Part shown: positions 15,469 through 24,025 of the stretch, piece by piece
How positions within the stretch are numbered: position 1 is the stretch's first letter
Layout of the letters: every line of letters starts with the position of its first letter
DNA from: Verrucomicrobiaceae bacterium
GTDB taxonomy: Bacteria > Verrucomicrobiota > Verrucomicrobiia > Verrucomicrobiales > Verrucomicrobiaceae
Direction of reading: 5' to 3'
DNA length: 64,000 nt
NCBI GenBank assembly: GCA_027490195.1
Contig: JAIXYN010000008.1
Span: forward strand, 62,001-126,000
Translations under genes and position numbers: made by a program
The notes under the pieces: generated by a model
Told to the model about the DNA's origin: nothing
The model's input: the letters and a program-made list of their open reading frames with translations, nothing else
Database searches by the model: none

Positions 15469-17355
15469 TCAATGGCCCAAGCGGGGCAGCACAAACACGA
15501 CAAGATAAATGACGGCAATGACACCGCCGCCGAGAAGGAAGGTGTAGCCTTGTAGATGACCACCCTGCAGCATGCGGGTGGCGGCACCGAGACGTGCAAC
15601 GATCGCCGTGGGCAGACGGGCGACGAGGCCATCGACGAGCACGCGCTCCAAGGCGGTGACGATCCACGCCAGGCGATCCTGGCAGATGCGGACGATGACG
15701 GCGTAAATTTCGTCGAAGTAGAATTTGTTGGCGAAAAGCTTGATGCTGACGGGGTCCTTGTCCTTGCCGCGATACAGGTAGATGGCACCGCCGGTTCCGA
15801 TGAGGAATGCTGCGATGGAGGCAAACAGGACCGTCGTGTGAGGAGGCTCATGCGCTGGCTTCAGGGCCTGCAAAGGCGTGGCAAATCCATCCCAAGCCGA
15901 GAAGATCGAAAAGACCGCCAGAAGTACCAAGGGCAGGAGCATGATCAGCGGCACCTCGGAAGCGTGATGCGCCGATTCGGTGCGTGGCTTGCCAAAGAAG
16001 GCCACGATGACCAACCGCATCATGTAGAAGGACGTGAGGACCGCCGTGAGCGTGCCGGCGTGGAAAAGGATGCTGCAACCGCTGTCATAGGCCGCCCCAA
16101 GGATGCCTTCCTTGCTCCAGAAACCACTGGTGATCCACGGCAGTCCCATCAACGCGAGGGTGCCGATGAGAAAGGTCCAGAAGGTGACGGGCATGTGCTT
16201 GCGCAGGCCGCCCATCTTCCAGATGTCCTGCTCGTGGTGGCAGGCATAGATGATCGCGCCAGATCCGAGGAAGAGCAGCGCCTTGAAGAAAGCGTGCGTG
16301 TAGAGGTGGAACATGGCAGGATGGCCCGGATTCGGACCGTGCAGCTCGTGGCCGTGCTGAACATGCATGGCCACGGCACCGACGGCCATGACCATGTAGC
16401 CGAGCTGCGACAGTGTGGAGTAGGCCAGCACACGCTTGATGTCATTCTGCTGAGTGGCCATCAAAGCGGCCAAAACTGCAGTGAAACAACCGATGCCGGC
16501 AATAATTTCTGCGGCGAGTGGTGAAGCCTCAATGAGGAAACTCACACGCACCAGCATGTAAACACCTGCGGCGACCATGGTGGCAGCGTGGATGAGAGCG
16601 GAGACGGGTGTGGGGCCTTCCATGGCGTCTGGAAGCCAGACGTGCAGGGGGAACTGGGCAGATTTGCCAACAGCCCCCATGAAGATGCAGAGCGCGGCGG
16701 CCGTGATGATGCCTGGATTCGACTTTTGCGCGTCGAACAGCGGCCCACCCTGCACAAAGGCATCCCGCAAGTTGTCGAACGACACATCACCCTTGTTCAG
16801 GCCAAAGAGCAGCAGAATGCCGATCATGAAGCCGAAGTCGCCGATGCGGTTGGTGAGAAAGGCTTTTTTGCAGGCTTCAGCGGCGCTGGCTTTTTGATAC
16901 CAATGCCCGATCAGTAGGTAGGAACTCAGACCGACGAGTTCCCAGAAGATGAACATCATGATCAGGTTTCCGGCCAGCACGATGCCGGTCATGGAGAACA
17001 TGAACAGGGAAAGCGACCCAAAGAAGCGCGGCCTGGCATCGTCGTCCTTCATGTAGCCGAGCGAAAAGATGTGCACCAGCAACCCGATGAAGCTGACGAT
17101 GAACATCATACCCCGGCTCTGCTTGTCGATCAGGACGTCAATGTTCGCATGGAAATCGCCGATATCGAGAAAGGGGAGGAGGAGCTTGGTGTTGTCTTTA
17201 TCGTCCGCCGCCGCCAGGAGAACAAGGCAGGCAATGAAGGAGATGATCGAAGAACCGACGGAGATGAGCACGGCGGCACCTTTGAGCTGGCGGTGGCCGA
17301 GGAGAATGAGAAGCGCCGAAAAGAATGGCAGCAGAAGGATGATGCTGGTGAGCAT
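15469..17355 (-). CDS. nuoL: NADH-quinone oxidoreductase subunit L
   Basis: 628 residues. The largest antiporter-like subunit, carrying the long lateral helix in complex I. Diagnostic segments are FIFWELVGLSSYLLIGHWYQK (Glu of TM5), AQFPLHVWLPDAMEGPTPVSALIHAATMVAAGVYM (TM7-8 region) and KRVLAYSTLSQLGYM. The C-terminal extension (about 500-628) contains the long amphipathic region and a final TM (FLLGGGVIAVIYLVVFVL). It starts 9 bp after the nuoK stop. Length is typical of the family. Confidence 0.95.
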   Translation of the reverse strand: MLTSIILLLPFFSALLILLGHRQLKGAAVLISVGSSIISFIACLVLLAAADDKDNTKLLLPFLDIGDFHANIDVLIDKQSRGMMFIVSFIGLLVHIFSLGYMKDDDARPRFFGSLSLFMFSMTGIVLAGNLIMMFIFWELVGLSSYLLIGHWYQKASAAEACKKAFLTNRIGDFGFMIGILLLFGLNKGDVSFDNLRDAFVQGGPLFDAQKSNPGIITAAALCIFMGAVGKSAQFPLHVWLPDAMEGPTPVSALIHAATMVAAGVYMLVRVSFLIEASPLAAEIIAGIGCFTAVLAALMATQQNDIKRVLAYSTLSQLGYMVMAVGAVAMHVQHGHELHGPNPGHPAMFHLYTHAFFKALLFLGSGAIIYACHHEQDIWKMGGLRKHMPVTFWTFLIGTLALMGLPWITSGFWSKEGILGAAYDSGCSILFHAGTLTAVLTSFYMMRLVIVAFFGKPRTESAHHASEVPLIMLLPLVLLAVFSIFSAWDGFATPLQALKPAHEPPHTTVLFASIAAFLIGTGGAIYLYRGKDKDPVSIKLFANKFYFDEIYAVIVRICQDRLAWIVTALERVLVDGLVARLPTAIVARLGAATRMLQGGHLQGYTFLLGGGVIAVIYLVVFVLPRLGH

Positions 17356-17364
17356 GCGGGCGCG

Positions 17365-17682
17365 TTATCCTTGAAGTTTGGTGACGGACTCCACATCCAC
17401 GCTCTGCTTGGAGCGGAAGAGAGCCACGATGATGGCGAGGCCCACGGCCACTTCAGCAGCGGCCACGGTGATGGTGAAAAACACGAGCGACTGCGCGGTG
17501 TAGTCCGGCAGGCCGTTGACGAGATGAAAGCGGGAGAAACCGACGAGGGCGAGATTCGCGGCGCTGAGCATCATCTCCAGACACATATAGACGATGATGA
17601 TGTTTCTCCTGGCAATGACGCCAGCGAGACCCAGAGAGAACAGCATGCCGCTGACAACGAGATAGTGGCCGAGGGTGATCAT
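17365..17682 (-). CDS. nuoK: NADH-quinone oxidoreductase subunit K
   Basis: 105 residues, three transmembrane helices. A small membrane subunit of complex I in the proton pathway beside NuoJ. The family signature GVIARRNIIIVYMCLEMMLSAANLALV contains the conserved membrane Glu, and FFTITVAAAEVAVGLAIIVALFR carries the second one. The start codon ATG at 17682 overlaps the nuoJ stop as ATGA, indicating translational coupling. Length agrees with other bacteria (about 100 residues). Confidence 0.95.
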   Translation of the reverse strand: MITLGHYLVVSGMLFSLGLAGVIARRNIIIVYMCLEMMLSAANLALVGFSRFHLVNGLPDYTAQSLVFFTITVAAAEVAVGLAIIVALFRSKQSVDVESVTKLQG

Positions 17683-18260
17683 GGGGCGCTCCTTTCGCGT
17701 TTGCTGAGAACTACGACACCGATGGTTCCAACCAGCAGCAGTAGGCCGATCACTTGAAGGTGGAAGCCGTATTGATCAAAAAGAGTGAAGCCGATGAGCT
17801 TGGCATCAGGCAGTGTTCCGGCCTTGAGGTCGTTGGAGATCGTGGGGAGTGCCGCCGCCTTTCCGATTTTCGTCGCGGCTTCAGTCAGAGACAGAGGAGT
17901 GTCCTGCGAAGTTTTCTGCGCCAGTTCCGTGCTGCCGACAACCGCGATGATTTGCAAGGTCAGCAACACTGCGAGCAGCACGCCGGACACGATGGCGGGC
18001 AGGTTCAGTTTCTTGCCCTCCTCCGACTTGATGTCCAGCAGCATGATGATGAAGAGGAAGAGTACCATCACCGCGCCGGCATAAACGAGAATCTGGATCA
18101 CCCCAATGAAGTAGGCGTCGAGGCTCAAGAACAGCGCGGCGAGGCCGACGAAGCTGGCAGCAAGAGCGAGAGCACAGGTGACTGGATTGCGCCCGGTAAC
18201 GACCAGGAAGCCGAAACCCAGGGTGATCAAAGCAAAGAGATAGAACAGAAGCGGGGGCAT
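17679..18260 (-). CDS. nuoJ: NADH-quinone oxidoreductase subunit J
   Basis: 193 residues, five transmembrane helices. Complex I membrane subunit. The start at 18260 (MPPLLFYLFALITLGFGFLVV) was chosen because it overlaps the nuoI stop by one base (TAATG) and gives the expected family N-terminus. Family-like features are NPVTCALALAASFVGLAALFLSLDAYFIGVIQILVYAGAVMVLFLFIIML, including the pi-bulge helix and the YAGAVMVLFLF signature. A longer loop than usual (about 105-150) lies before the last helix. Confidence 0.94.
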   Translation of the reverse strand: MPPLLFYLFALITLGFGFLVVTGRNPVTCALALAASFVGLAALFLSLDAYFIGVIQILVYAGAVMVLFLFIIMLLDIKSEEGKKLNLPAIVSGVLLAVLLTLQIIAVVGSTELAQKTSQDTPLSLTEAATKIGKAAALPTISNDLKAGTLPDAKLIGFTLFDQYGFHLQVIGLLLLVGTIGVVVLSKRERSAP

Positions 18261-18805
18261 TACTTGAGCTCGTTCCACTTGTTTACCAGTCCCACACGCT
18301 GGCCGCCGATTTCATAGAGGCGCTTTTTGTTGTGCACCATCTCCTGGCGTGAGAGACCGGTGATGGCGTAGTCCTTGCGCAGGAAAATGGCTTGCTCCGG
18401 GCAGACCTCCTCGCACATGCCGCAATAAATGCAGCGAATCATGTCGATGTCGAATTCCTTGGGACGCTTCTCGACCTTAGCCCACGGATCGTCGCTGGGG
18501 ATCTCAGCGGGGATGATTTTGATGGCCTTGGGCGGGCAGATGAATTCGCAGAGCTGGCAGCTTACGCAGCGCTCGCGATCCTGCTCGTCGGTAACTAGAG
18601 CGGGGGCACCACGATAGTGTTCGGGCAGATGCTCGTCCCACTTCTGTTCCGGGTATTCCATGGTCACCTTGGGCTTGCTCCCGGCGATCTGGAGGAAGGT
18701 CTTGATGCCGTGCCCAATCGTGATTTTCAGCCCTTTGAACAGCGTGGAAATGAACCAGCGTTCATGCCAGGCAAGTTTGGGACGTTGTACAATGATAGTG
18801 GCCAT
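18260..18805 (-). CDS. nuoI: NADH-quinone oxidoreductase subunit I (2 x 4Fe-4S)
   Basis: 181 residues. A peripheral-arm subunit carrying clusters N6a and N6b, passing electrons towards quinone. Two ferredoxin motifs are intact: Cys80, 83, 86 and 90 followed by Pro, and Cys125, 128, 131 and 135 followed by Pro. The N-terminal amphipathic segment (WFISTLFKGLKITIGHGIKTF) contacts the membrane in homologues. It is the first gene of the nuoIJKLMN unit here. The usual upstream partner nuoH is absent, replaced by a promoter region with a palindromic operator at 18875..18892. Confidence 0.96.
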   Translation of the reverse strand: MATIIVQRPKLAWHERWFISTLFKGLKITIGHGIKTFLQIAGSKPKVTMEYPEQKWDEHLPEHYRGAPALVTDEQDRERCVSCQLCEFICPPKAIKIIPAEIPSDDPWAKVEKRPKEFDIDMIRCIYCGMCEEVCPEQAIFLRKDYAITGLSRQEMVHNKKRLYEIGGQRVGLVNKWNELK

Positions 18806-18839
18806 GTATGAGCAGGGAACCGCAGGAGAGTCGGATTTG

Positions 18840-18867
18840 ATTATCCGAACGTCCCGCAGTGCGGCAA
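18840..18867 (-). promoter_or_regulatory. Predicted nuoI promoter (TTGCCG-16-GATAAT)
   Basis: On the minus strand TTGCCG (18862-18867) and GATAAT (18840-18845) are separated by 16 bp, a sigma-70-like arrangement ending 34 bp before the nuoI start. The same -35 sequence, spacing and operator position recur before nuoD (48569..48596). That recurrence is the main reason to believe it. Confidence 0.6.
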
Positions 18868-18874
18868 CCGCTAT

Positions 18875-18892
18875 TTGTGAAAAATTTCACAA
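18875..18892. promoter_or_regulatory. Rex/CRP-type palindromic operator upstream of nuoI
   Basis: The sequence is TTGTGAAAAATTTCACAA, a perfect inverted repeat of TTGTGAA around AAAT. It equals the known Rex consensus TTGTGAAnnnnTTCACAA and also fits the CRP pattern TGTGA-N6-TCACA. It begins 70 bp upstream of the nuoI ATG and 7 bp upstream of the predicted -35 box. An identical 18-mer stands before nuoD at 48604..48621. Which protein binds it cannot be decided from this window; neither regulator gene is present. Confidence 0.7.
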
Positions 18893-18957
18893 GGCCGAGC
18901 CGGAATCGCAAAATCAGGCAGAAACAGGCCTTGAATCGTCTGGATTAGCAGTCGGGG

Positions 18958-18984
18958 AGCCGCCAGAGCTGCCCTCTGGAGGCT
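18958..18984 (-). terminator. Hairpin at the end of the HhH protein gene
   Basis: AGCC, one mismatched base, then CCAGAG pair with CTCTGG and GGCT around a CTGCC loop. The hairpin overlaps the stop codon of the gene at 18983..19390 and lies between it and the nuoI promoter region. No T-run follows, so termination is only probable. Confidence 0.4.
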
Positions 18985-19390
18985 AATTGGGGGCCCTGTT
19001 GTCCGTTGTCTTGGACGAAGACTTCTTCTTGGAGGGTGCTTTTTTCTCTGGCTGGGGAAAACCAGCCTTCGCATAGGCGGCCATTTGGGCAAACATGCCC
19101 TCTCCGACGCCTTCGGCCTCCACCACCTGAGTCACATTAGCCAGAGGACGGATTTTTTGAATGGCCTTGGCACGAACCTCGCCAATACCGGGGATTGCCA
19201 TGAGAGCCGCCAGATCACCCTCATTCAGCAGAGACAGCAACATGGACGTCTCTGAGAGAGTCAGGGTTTTGGCAACGGCCTCCACCGTGGCCGAGGGCTT
19301 GGGCGGACTTTTCTTGTGCGGGGCGGTTTGAGCTGACGCAAGTGAGAAACTGAGAGCCAGGACAGCGAGAAATGCGGTGAGCCTTTTCAT
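18983..19390 (-). CDS. Secreted helix-hairpin-helix (ComEA-like) protein
   Basis: 135 residues with a signal peptide (MKRLTAFLAVLALSFSLASA). The central part LAALMAIPGIGEVRAKAIQKIRPLANVTQVVEAEGVGEGMF has the pattern of the double helix-hairpin-helix of ComEA-type proteins, which bind DNA without sequence preference at the cell surface during transformation. The C-terminus is lysine-rich (KKAPSKKKSSSKT). No competence genes are next to it, so a role in DNA uptake is only a possibility. It could also be a stand-alone HhH protein of other function. Confidence 0.75.
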   Translation of the reverse strand: MKRLTAFLAVLALSFSLASAQTAPHKKSPPKPSATVEAVAKTLTLSETSMLLSLLNEGDLAALMAIPGIGEVRAKAIQKIRPLANVTQVVEAEGVGEGMFAQMAAYAKAGFPQPEKKAPSKKKSSSKTTDNRAPN

Positions 19391-19896
19391 AGGAGAGACG
19401 GTGAAAAATGTACAGTAATATTATTAAAACAACGCGACGAATAGCGAGTCAAATTGTGTCTGGCGTCTGTTTTTTCAGGAGCCATGGCTGGCCAGACAAC
19501 TGAATGCGCGACATTTTTGGATTCACCAGCAAGGCTGACTGTTTGGCGGCAGGAGGGTTTCAGGGGGCTGGCGGCAGGGGGTTCACCATGATCGCCATCG
19601 AAGAGTTGATGCCCCTAGAGCATGAGCGACGAGGCTGTGGCCGCTGCTACGGATAAGCATCTGCACCGCGACCGGAGCTGCGTGCAGCTCAGCGAAGAGG
19701 TGAAGAAGGGCCTGCGCGAAGAAGGCATTGATGTCAGTTTCTTTCCCCCGGGAATGAACGGACCTGCCAGTTCCGCCAAGTAGCCCGACCGATGAAGCGC
19801 GCCAGTTCAGCAAATTCTCACCAGTCAAATAAAAGGAGTTAGAATTCCTATGGCGTTTCTAATTCATATCGGTTAGAATAATTCACTCCAGGGGAA
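19391..19896. other. 506 bp intergenic stretch without a convincing gene
   Basis: Mostly non-coding in appearance. It holds a possible 53-codon ORF (19622..19783, plus strand) described separately. An inverted repeat TTAGAA (19839-19844) / TTCTAA (19857-19862) lies just before the histidine kinase gene. An 8-codon frame, ATG at 19850 to TAG at 19876, follows an AGGAG at 11 bases' distance. The kinase ATG at 19897 has AGGGG three bases before it. I see no clear -35/-10 pair. Confidence 0.5.
19622..19783 (+). CDS. Possible small protein, 53 residues, unknown
   Basis: ATG at 19622 to TAG at 19783. The translation begins MSDEAVAAATDKHLHRDRSC and contains a plausible amphipathic helix (VQLSEEVKKGLREEGIDV). 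It is charged, with no membrane segment or signal peptide. There is a weak GAG-type sequence before the ATG. It lies in an otherwise empty region upstream of the histidine kinase. I do not recognise it; it may be a chance frame. Confidence 0.25.
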   Translation: MSDEAVAAATDKHLHRDRSCVQLSEEVKKGLREEGIDVSFFPPGMNGPASSAK

Positions 19897-22206
19897 ATGA
19901 CCAATTCTGATCGCATCCGCATCTTGATCGTCGAAAACGAGGGCCTCGTGGGCTGCGACATGGCCACGACTCTCGGCAAACTCGGTTATGTGGTCGTCGC
20001 CATTTGTGCCTCGGGTGAGGAAGCGCTGGAGCGCTTGGACGAATTCCGCCCTGATCTGGTCTTGATGGATGTTCACCTAGCGGGGCAGCTTGATGGCATT
20101 GATACTGCCCGTGAGCTGCAAAGCCGCAGCCGTGTGGCCATCGTCTATGTCACAGCCTGCGCGGATCTGGACACCGTCGCCCGTGCCCGTGAAACTCACC
20201 CACATGGGTACCTGCTCAAGCCCTTCAATCACGATGAACTGCGACTTGCCGTCGAAGTGGCTGCACAGCGCCATTTTGAAGAGAACGAGCGTCTGCGTCG
20301 TGAGCACAGCTACTTCGAAGCCTTTCAGAGCCTCGCCGACGGCGTCATCGCGGCCGATCTGTCCGGCGGAGTGGTGTTCATGAACCCCTCTGCCGCTCGT
20401 GCCACTGGCTGGAATGCGCAGGAAGCCGTTGGGCGCTCCTTGAACGAAGTCTTTCGCATCTATCAGAGCACCGGTGAGCCAGCCGAGATTCTCTCAGCCG
20501 AGACCGCCACGCAAGCGGCCGAGCGCACCGTGTATCTCACGACCCTTGCGGGTGAACGCGTGCCGATCCAGGACCGTACGACCCCGCTGCGTGATGCGCA
20601 TGGCCAGCTGACCGGACTCATCATTCTGTTCCGTGCTGCTGTTTTGCCAGCGCCGGTGGAAGCCCCGATGATGGCCAACCGGAGCACTGCGCCGCTGGTC
20701 GATGTCGTCGAAAGCATTTCCGATCCGCTGTTTGCTCTGGATGCCCGCTGGCGTGTGACGTATGCCAATGCGAGCGCTCTGCGGCTCTTTGACCGCAACC
20801 TGCAGAACATGCTGGGCCTGTCGCTGTGGGACATCATGCCCAGCGCCACCCGTGAACAGCATCATGAAGCTTTCGCCCATGCCATGCTGCATCGCGAGAC
20901 GGTGAACCGTGAACTTTATCTCGACGAAAAACAGATCTGGCTCGAACTGAGGGGTTACCCATTTGGAGAAGGCCTGCTGCTTCTCGTACAGGATGTGACG
21001 GCCCGGCGCGAAGAAGCTGAGAGGCGCAACCGCATCGACCGCCTCGAATCACTGGGCCTGCTGGCCCGTGGCTTCGCCCACGATTTCAACAATCTTCTCA
21101 CCGTCCTGCTGGGCAACATATCGCTGGCCGAGATGCGCCTGCGCAATGCGATCACGCTGCCCGAACTGCACACGGCCAAACAGGCCACGCTGCAGGCGCA
21201 GAACCTCGTGCAGCAGCTGCTTACTTTTGCCCGTGGCGGTGCGCCGATTAAAACGCAGATCCGACTTGGCGATCTCATCGAGACCTTCTTCATGCATCAC
21301 ACGCGTGCAAATCGCGTCGAATACCGCATCGAAGCGCAGCCGGGCCTGCCACAGATCGCCATAGATGGCGCACAGATCCGCCGCCTGCTGAGCAATCTCA
21401 TCCGCAATGCCGAACAGGCGCAGCCGAACGGCGGTGAAATCACGGTGCGCTGCTTCGCGCCTGACCATGCCGAGATGTTCCCCGGTGAAATGGTCACCGA
21501 CACGAACTTCCAGCCCTCCGGGCTCGCCATCGAAGTCGAAGACAAAGGCGAAGGCATTCTGACGGAGCACCTGACTCATATTTTTGAACCCTACTTCAGT
21601 ACCCGCAAGGCCGACAACGCCACCGGGCTGGGCCTCACGGTCTGTGAATCCATTGCCAAAGCCCACGGCGGCTCGCTGACCGTCAGTTCAGAGCAAGGCA
21701 AGGGCACCACGGTGCGCTTCTACCTGCCCCTGGATTCCGATGGTGAAGAAGCCGACGGCTTTGGCCTCAGCAAGGTTTTCGACGCGCCGCCAGAACTGAA
21801 TGCCGCGAATCCGCGCATTCTGGTGCTGGAAGACGATCCGCTGGTGCGCTCCTTGATCGTCCGCAATCTGACCAGCAACGGCTTTGATGTCGCCGAGAGC
21901 TCCGAAGGCAGTGAAACGGTGCGCATGTACCAGGAAAGCCTGACCCAAGGTCGCGCCTTTGACCTCGTCATTCTCGATCTCAGCATTCCCAATGGCATGG
22001 GCGGTGTGCGAACGATGGAAAAACTCCGTGGTATCGACCCCGATGTTTTTGCGATTGTTTCCAGCGGCTATTCGGACGATCCGGTCATGGCCAACCCGGC
22101 CTCCTACGGCTTTGCTGCCGTGCTGCCCAAGCCGTACGAACCCGCCGACATGCTGCGACTGGTGCGCAACATCCTGGCCACACGTGGCATCCGCCGTTCG
22201 TCTTGA
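19897..22206 (+). CDS. Hybrid sensor histidine kinase (REC-PAS-PAS-HisKA-HATPase-REC)
   Basis: 769 residues, no membrane segment, so cytoplasmic. The N-terminal receiver (about 5-120) has Asp58 in LMDVH and Lys in LLKPFN. Its acidic pocket reads VENE, with Asn in place of one usual acidic residue. Two PAS domains (about 135-255 and 265-375) follow. HisKA has GFAHDFNNLL with His395; the ATPase has NLIRNAEQA (N-box), VEDKGEGI and TGLGLTVCESIAKAHGG. The C-terminal receiver (about 650-765) has ILVLEDD, Asp694 in VILDLSIP and Lys in LPKPY. An N-terminal and a C-terminal receiver in one kinase imply input from another kinase and an internal or outgoing relay. Target unknown. Confidence 0.92.
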   Translation: MTNSDRIRILIVENEGLVGCDMATTLGKLGYVVVAICASGEEALERLDEFRPDLVLMDVHLAGQLDGIDTARELQSRSRVAIVYVTACADLDTVARARETHPHGYLLKPFNHDELRLAVEVAAQRHFEENERLRREHSYFEAFQSLADGVIAADLSGGVVFMNPSAARATGWNAQEAVGRSLNEVFRIYQSTGEPAEILSAETATQAAERTVYLTTLAGERVPIQDRTTPLRDAHGQLTGLIILFRAAVLPAPVEAPMMANRSTAPLVDVVESISDPLFALDARWRVTYANASALRLFDRNLQNMLGLSLWDIMPSATREQHHEAFAHAMLHRETVNRELYLDEKQIWLELRGYPFGEGLLLLVQDVTARREEAERRNRIDRLESLGLLARGFAHDFNNLLTVLLGNISLAEMRLRNAITLPELHTAKQATLQAQNLVQQLLTFARGGAPIKTQIRLGDLIETFFMHHTRANRVEYRIEAQPGLPQIAIDGAQIRRLLSNLIRNAEQAQPNGGEITVRCFAPDHAEMFPGEMVTDTNFQPSGLAIEVEDKGEGILTEHLTHIFEPYFSTRKADNATGLGLTVCESIAKAHGGSLTVSSEQGKGTTVRFYLPLDSDGEEADGFGLSKVFDAPPELNAANPRILVLEDDPLVRSLIVRNLTSNGFDVAESSEGSETVRMYQESLTQGRAFDLVILDLSIPNGMGGVRTMEKLRGIDPDVFAIVSSGYSDDPVMANPASYGFAAVLPKPYEPADMLRLVRNILATRGIRRSS

Positions 22207-22252
22207 TTTGGGCAACCGTTGACAAGTGCACCTGGTTTGAGAAAGAACCTGC

Positions 22253-22684
22253 ATGCACGAACAGGACCTCCTCGACAAGCTCAGCAAGATCGAGCGGCTC
22301 TACGCAGGCGCGGCCACTCCTGGTGAAAAGGAAGCCGCTGCGGATGCCATGGAGCGCATCAAACGACGGCTGGGTGAGACAGCCAAGATTGAGCGGCCCA
22401 TCGAGTACAAGTTCACCCTGAGCGATGGCTGGTCGAAAAAACTTTTCACCGCCCTGCTGCGCCGGTATGCGCTCAAACCGTATCGCTACGCACGCCAGCG
22501 AAGGACCACGGTCATGGTCCGAGTGCCGCGTAGTTTTGTGAATGAAACGCTGTGGCCGGAGTTTCTGGAGCTCAGCAAGGTCTTGCAAACGTACCTCGAT
22601 GAAGTGACCGAACGTGTCATTTCAGGTGCCATCCATGCCAATGAAGGCGAGGAAGAAGTGATTGCTGGTGAGTATTTGGAATGA
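22253..22684 (+). CDS. Conserved hypothetical protein, DUF2786-like
   Basis: 143 residues. The N-terminal helix pair LLDKLSKIERLYAGAATPGEKEAAADAMERIKRRL resembles the DUF2786 pattern (K-I-x-x-L-x-x-x-A-x-x-x-x-E-A-x-x-A). The rest is a basic region (RRYALKPYRYARQRRTTVMVRVP) and an acidic C-terminus. It follows the histidine kinase by 46 bp on the same strand and may be co-transcribed with it. It could be nucleic-acid binding given its charge; no function is established. Confidence 0.6.
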   Translation: MHEQDLLDKLSKIERLYAGAATPGEKEAAADAMERIKRRLGETAKIERPIEYKFTLSDGWSKKLFTALLRRYALKPYRYARQRRTTVMVRVPRSFVNETLWPEFLELSKVLQTYLDEVTERVISGAIHANEGEEEVIAGEYLE

Positions 22685-22704
22685 GGCGGGCTGACTGCCG
22701 CATC

Positions 22705-23946
22705 TCAAAGCTTCACAGCGGCTGGGTCGTTCGACTTGTGTCTGTCCCACAGCAGCTTCATGGCGATGACGCCGAGCCATGGAACGAGTCCTGACATCGC
22801 CATGCCGAGATCGAAGGACTTTGTTTCATCCACGAGCCTGCCAAAGAGTTTGTGCATGGGGGATGACACCGCCCATACCCAAGTGCTGAGCAAGCCCGTG
22901 AGCCGTCCCACATGCCTATCTGAAAGCTCCTGTACAAAGCTGTAGTAGCAGGGAAACAAGGCCAGCGCACCGGCACCGACGACGAGGATCGCTCCCATCA
23001 GCGGCCAACCCTTAGGCAGCCACAGGAGGAGCACACTGAATGACGTCATCACACACGCGCCGGCATACACCCAGCGCCGTGCGCCATGCGCCGAGATGGC
23101 AAACCGCCGCGCCAGCCACAGCGAAATGAATCCCGCCGCGATGCAGCCGATGTCCGTGCCAAGATAGTACGCCGAATTGAAGGACAGCGCCTCAGTCTCC
23201 GAATAACCGCGCCCTTCCTGCATGAACTTCGGCAACCAGACGCGGAAGAGTTGCCAACAGGTCTGCGCACCGAAGATCAACAAGGCCAGCGCCCAGAATC
23301 GGCCACCCCGCAGAATGTCTCCCAGGCTTTCTCGCTTTGCCGGATCATCCTCCGCCACCACATCCAGATCGCCTTTGCGCATCGACACAAACCACAGCAC
23401 CACCCACAGCAACCCGATGTAGCCGATGACCTCAAACGCCAGCCGCCAGCTCGAGATGTCCTCCGTCATCAGCCAGAGCATCAGCGGCGGCGTCACCACG
23501 GCACCTATGGATGCGCCACTTTGCAACACGCTGTTGCCCATGGTGCGGTCTTTCGACTCCAGCAGGGCGAAGGTTGTCTTCAACGCACACGGCCAGTGCC
23601 CTGCTTCAAAAAAGCCCAGCAGTACCCGGCACATCAGCAGCGGCCAGTAGCCATTGGTATGCGCCGAGGCAATCCCCATCAGCGACCACCCGCTCAACAC
23701 CACCGGATAGAGCCAATAAACCCGAAACCGGTCCGCCAAAAATCCGAACACCAGCGACCCCACCGCGAACGCCCAACCAAACGCCAGCTCCACATCGCCA
23801 TACTGCTCCTGCGACAGATGGAACTCCTTCGTCACCCGCGTGGAAGCATTCGCCAGCGTCTGCCGGTCCATGTAATTGATCGTCGTCGCCAGCAGCAGCA
23901 GGCCGCAGAGATACCATTTCCAGAGGGAGGAGCGGGGAGTGGGCAT
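22705..23946 (-). CDS. MFS transporter, anion:cation symporter type
   Basis: 413 residues, 12 predicted membrane helices. The N-terminus (WYLCGLLLLATTINYMDRQTLANAS) and the loop motif GFLADRFR match the ACS family of the major facilitator superfamily, which includes hexuronate and galactarate importers (ExuT, GudP). With a pectate lyase and sugar esterases nearby, uptake of a sugar acid is a reasonable guess. The substrate is inferred, not shown. It converges on the DUF2786-like gene. Confidence 0.82.
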   Translation of the reverse strand: MPTPRSSLWKWYLCGLLLLATTINYMDRQTLANASTRVTKEFHLSQEQYGDVELAFGWAFAVGSLVFGFLADRFRVYWLYPVVLSGWSLMGIASAHTNGYWPLLMCRVLLGFFEAGHWPCALKTTFALLESKDRTMGNSVLQSGASIGAVVTPPLMLWLMTEDISSWRLAFEVIGYIGLLWVVLWFVSMRKGDLDVVAEDDPAKRESLGDILRGGRFWALALLIFGAQTCWQLFRVWLPKFMQEGRGYSETEALSFNSAYYLGTDIGCIAAGFISLWLARRFAISAHGARRWVYAGACVMTSFSVLLLWLPKGWPLMGAILVVGAGALALFPCYYSFVQELSDRHVGRLTGLLSTWVWAVSSPMHKLFGRLVDETKSFDLGMAMSGLVPWLGVIAMKLLWDRHKSNDPAAVKL

Positions 23947-24025
23947 GAGGTTCAGTACGGCGGCAAAATGAGTTCACTGCATTTTTCTTTGTGTGCAAAG
24001 AGCAGGCTACCGAAGATGGCTGAAA

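Noticed and set aside
19583-19828. An 81-codon minus-strand frame in the gap before the histidine kinase
   Set aside because: No ribosome binding site, composition not like neighbours, no recognisable family.
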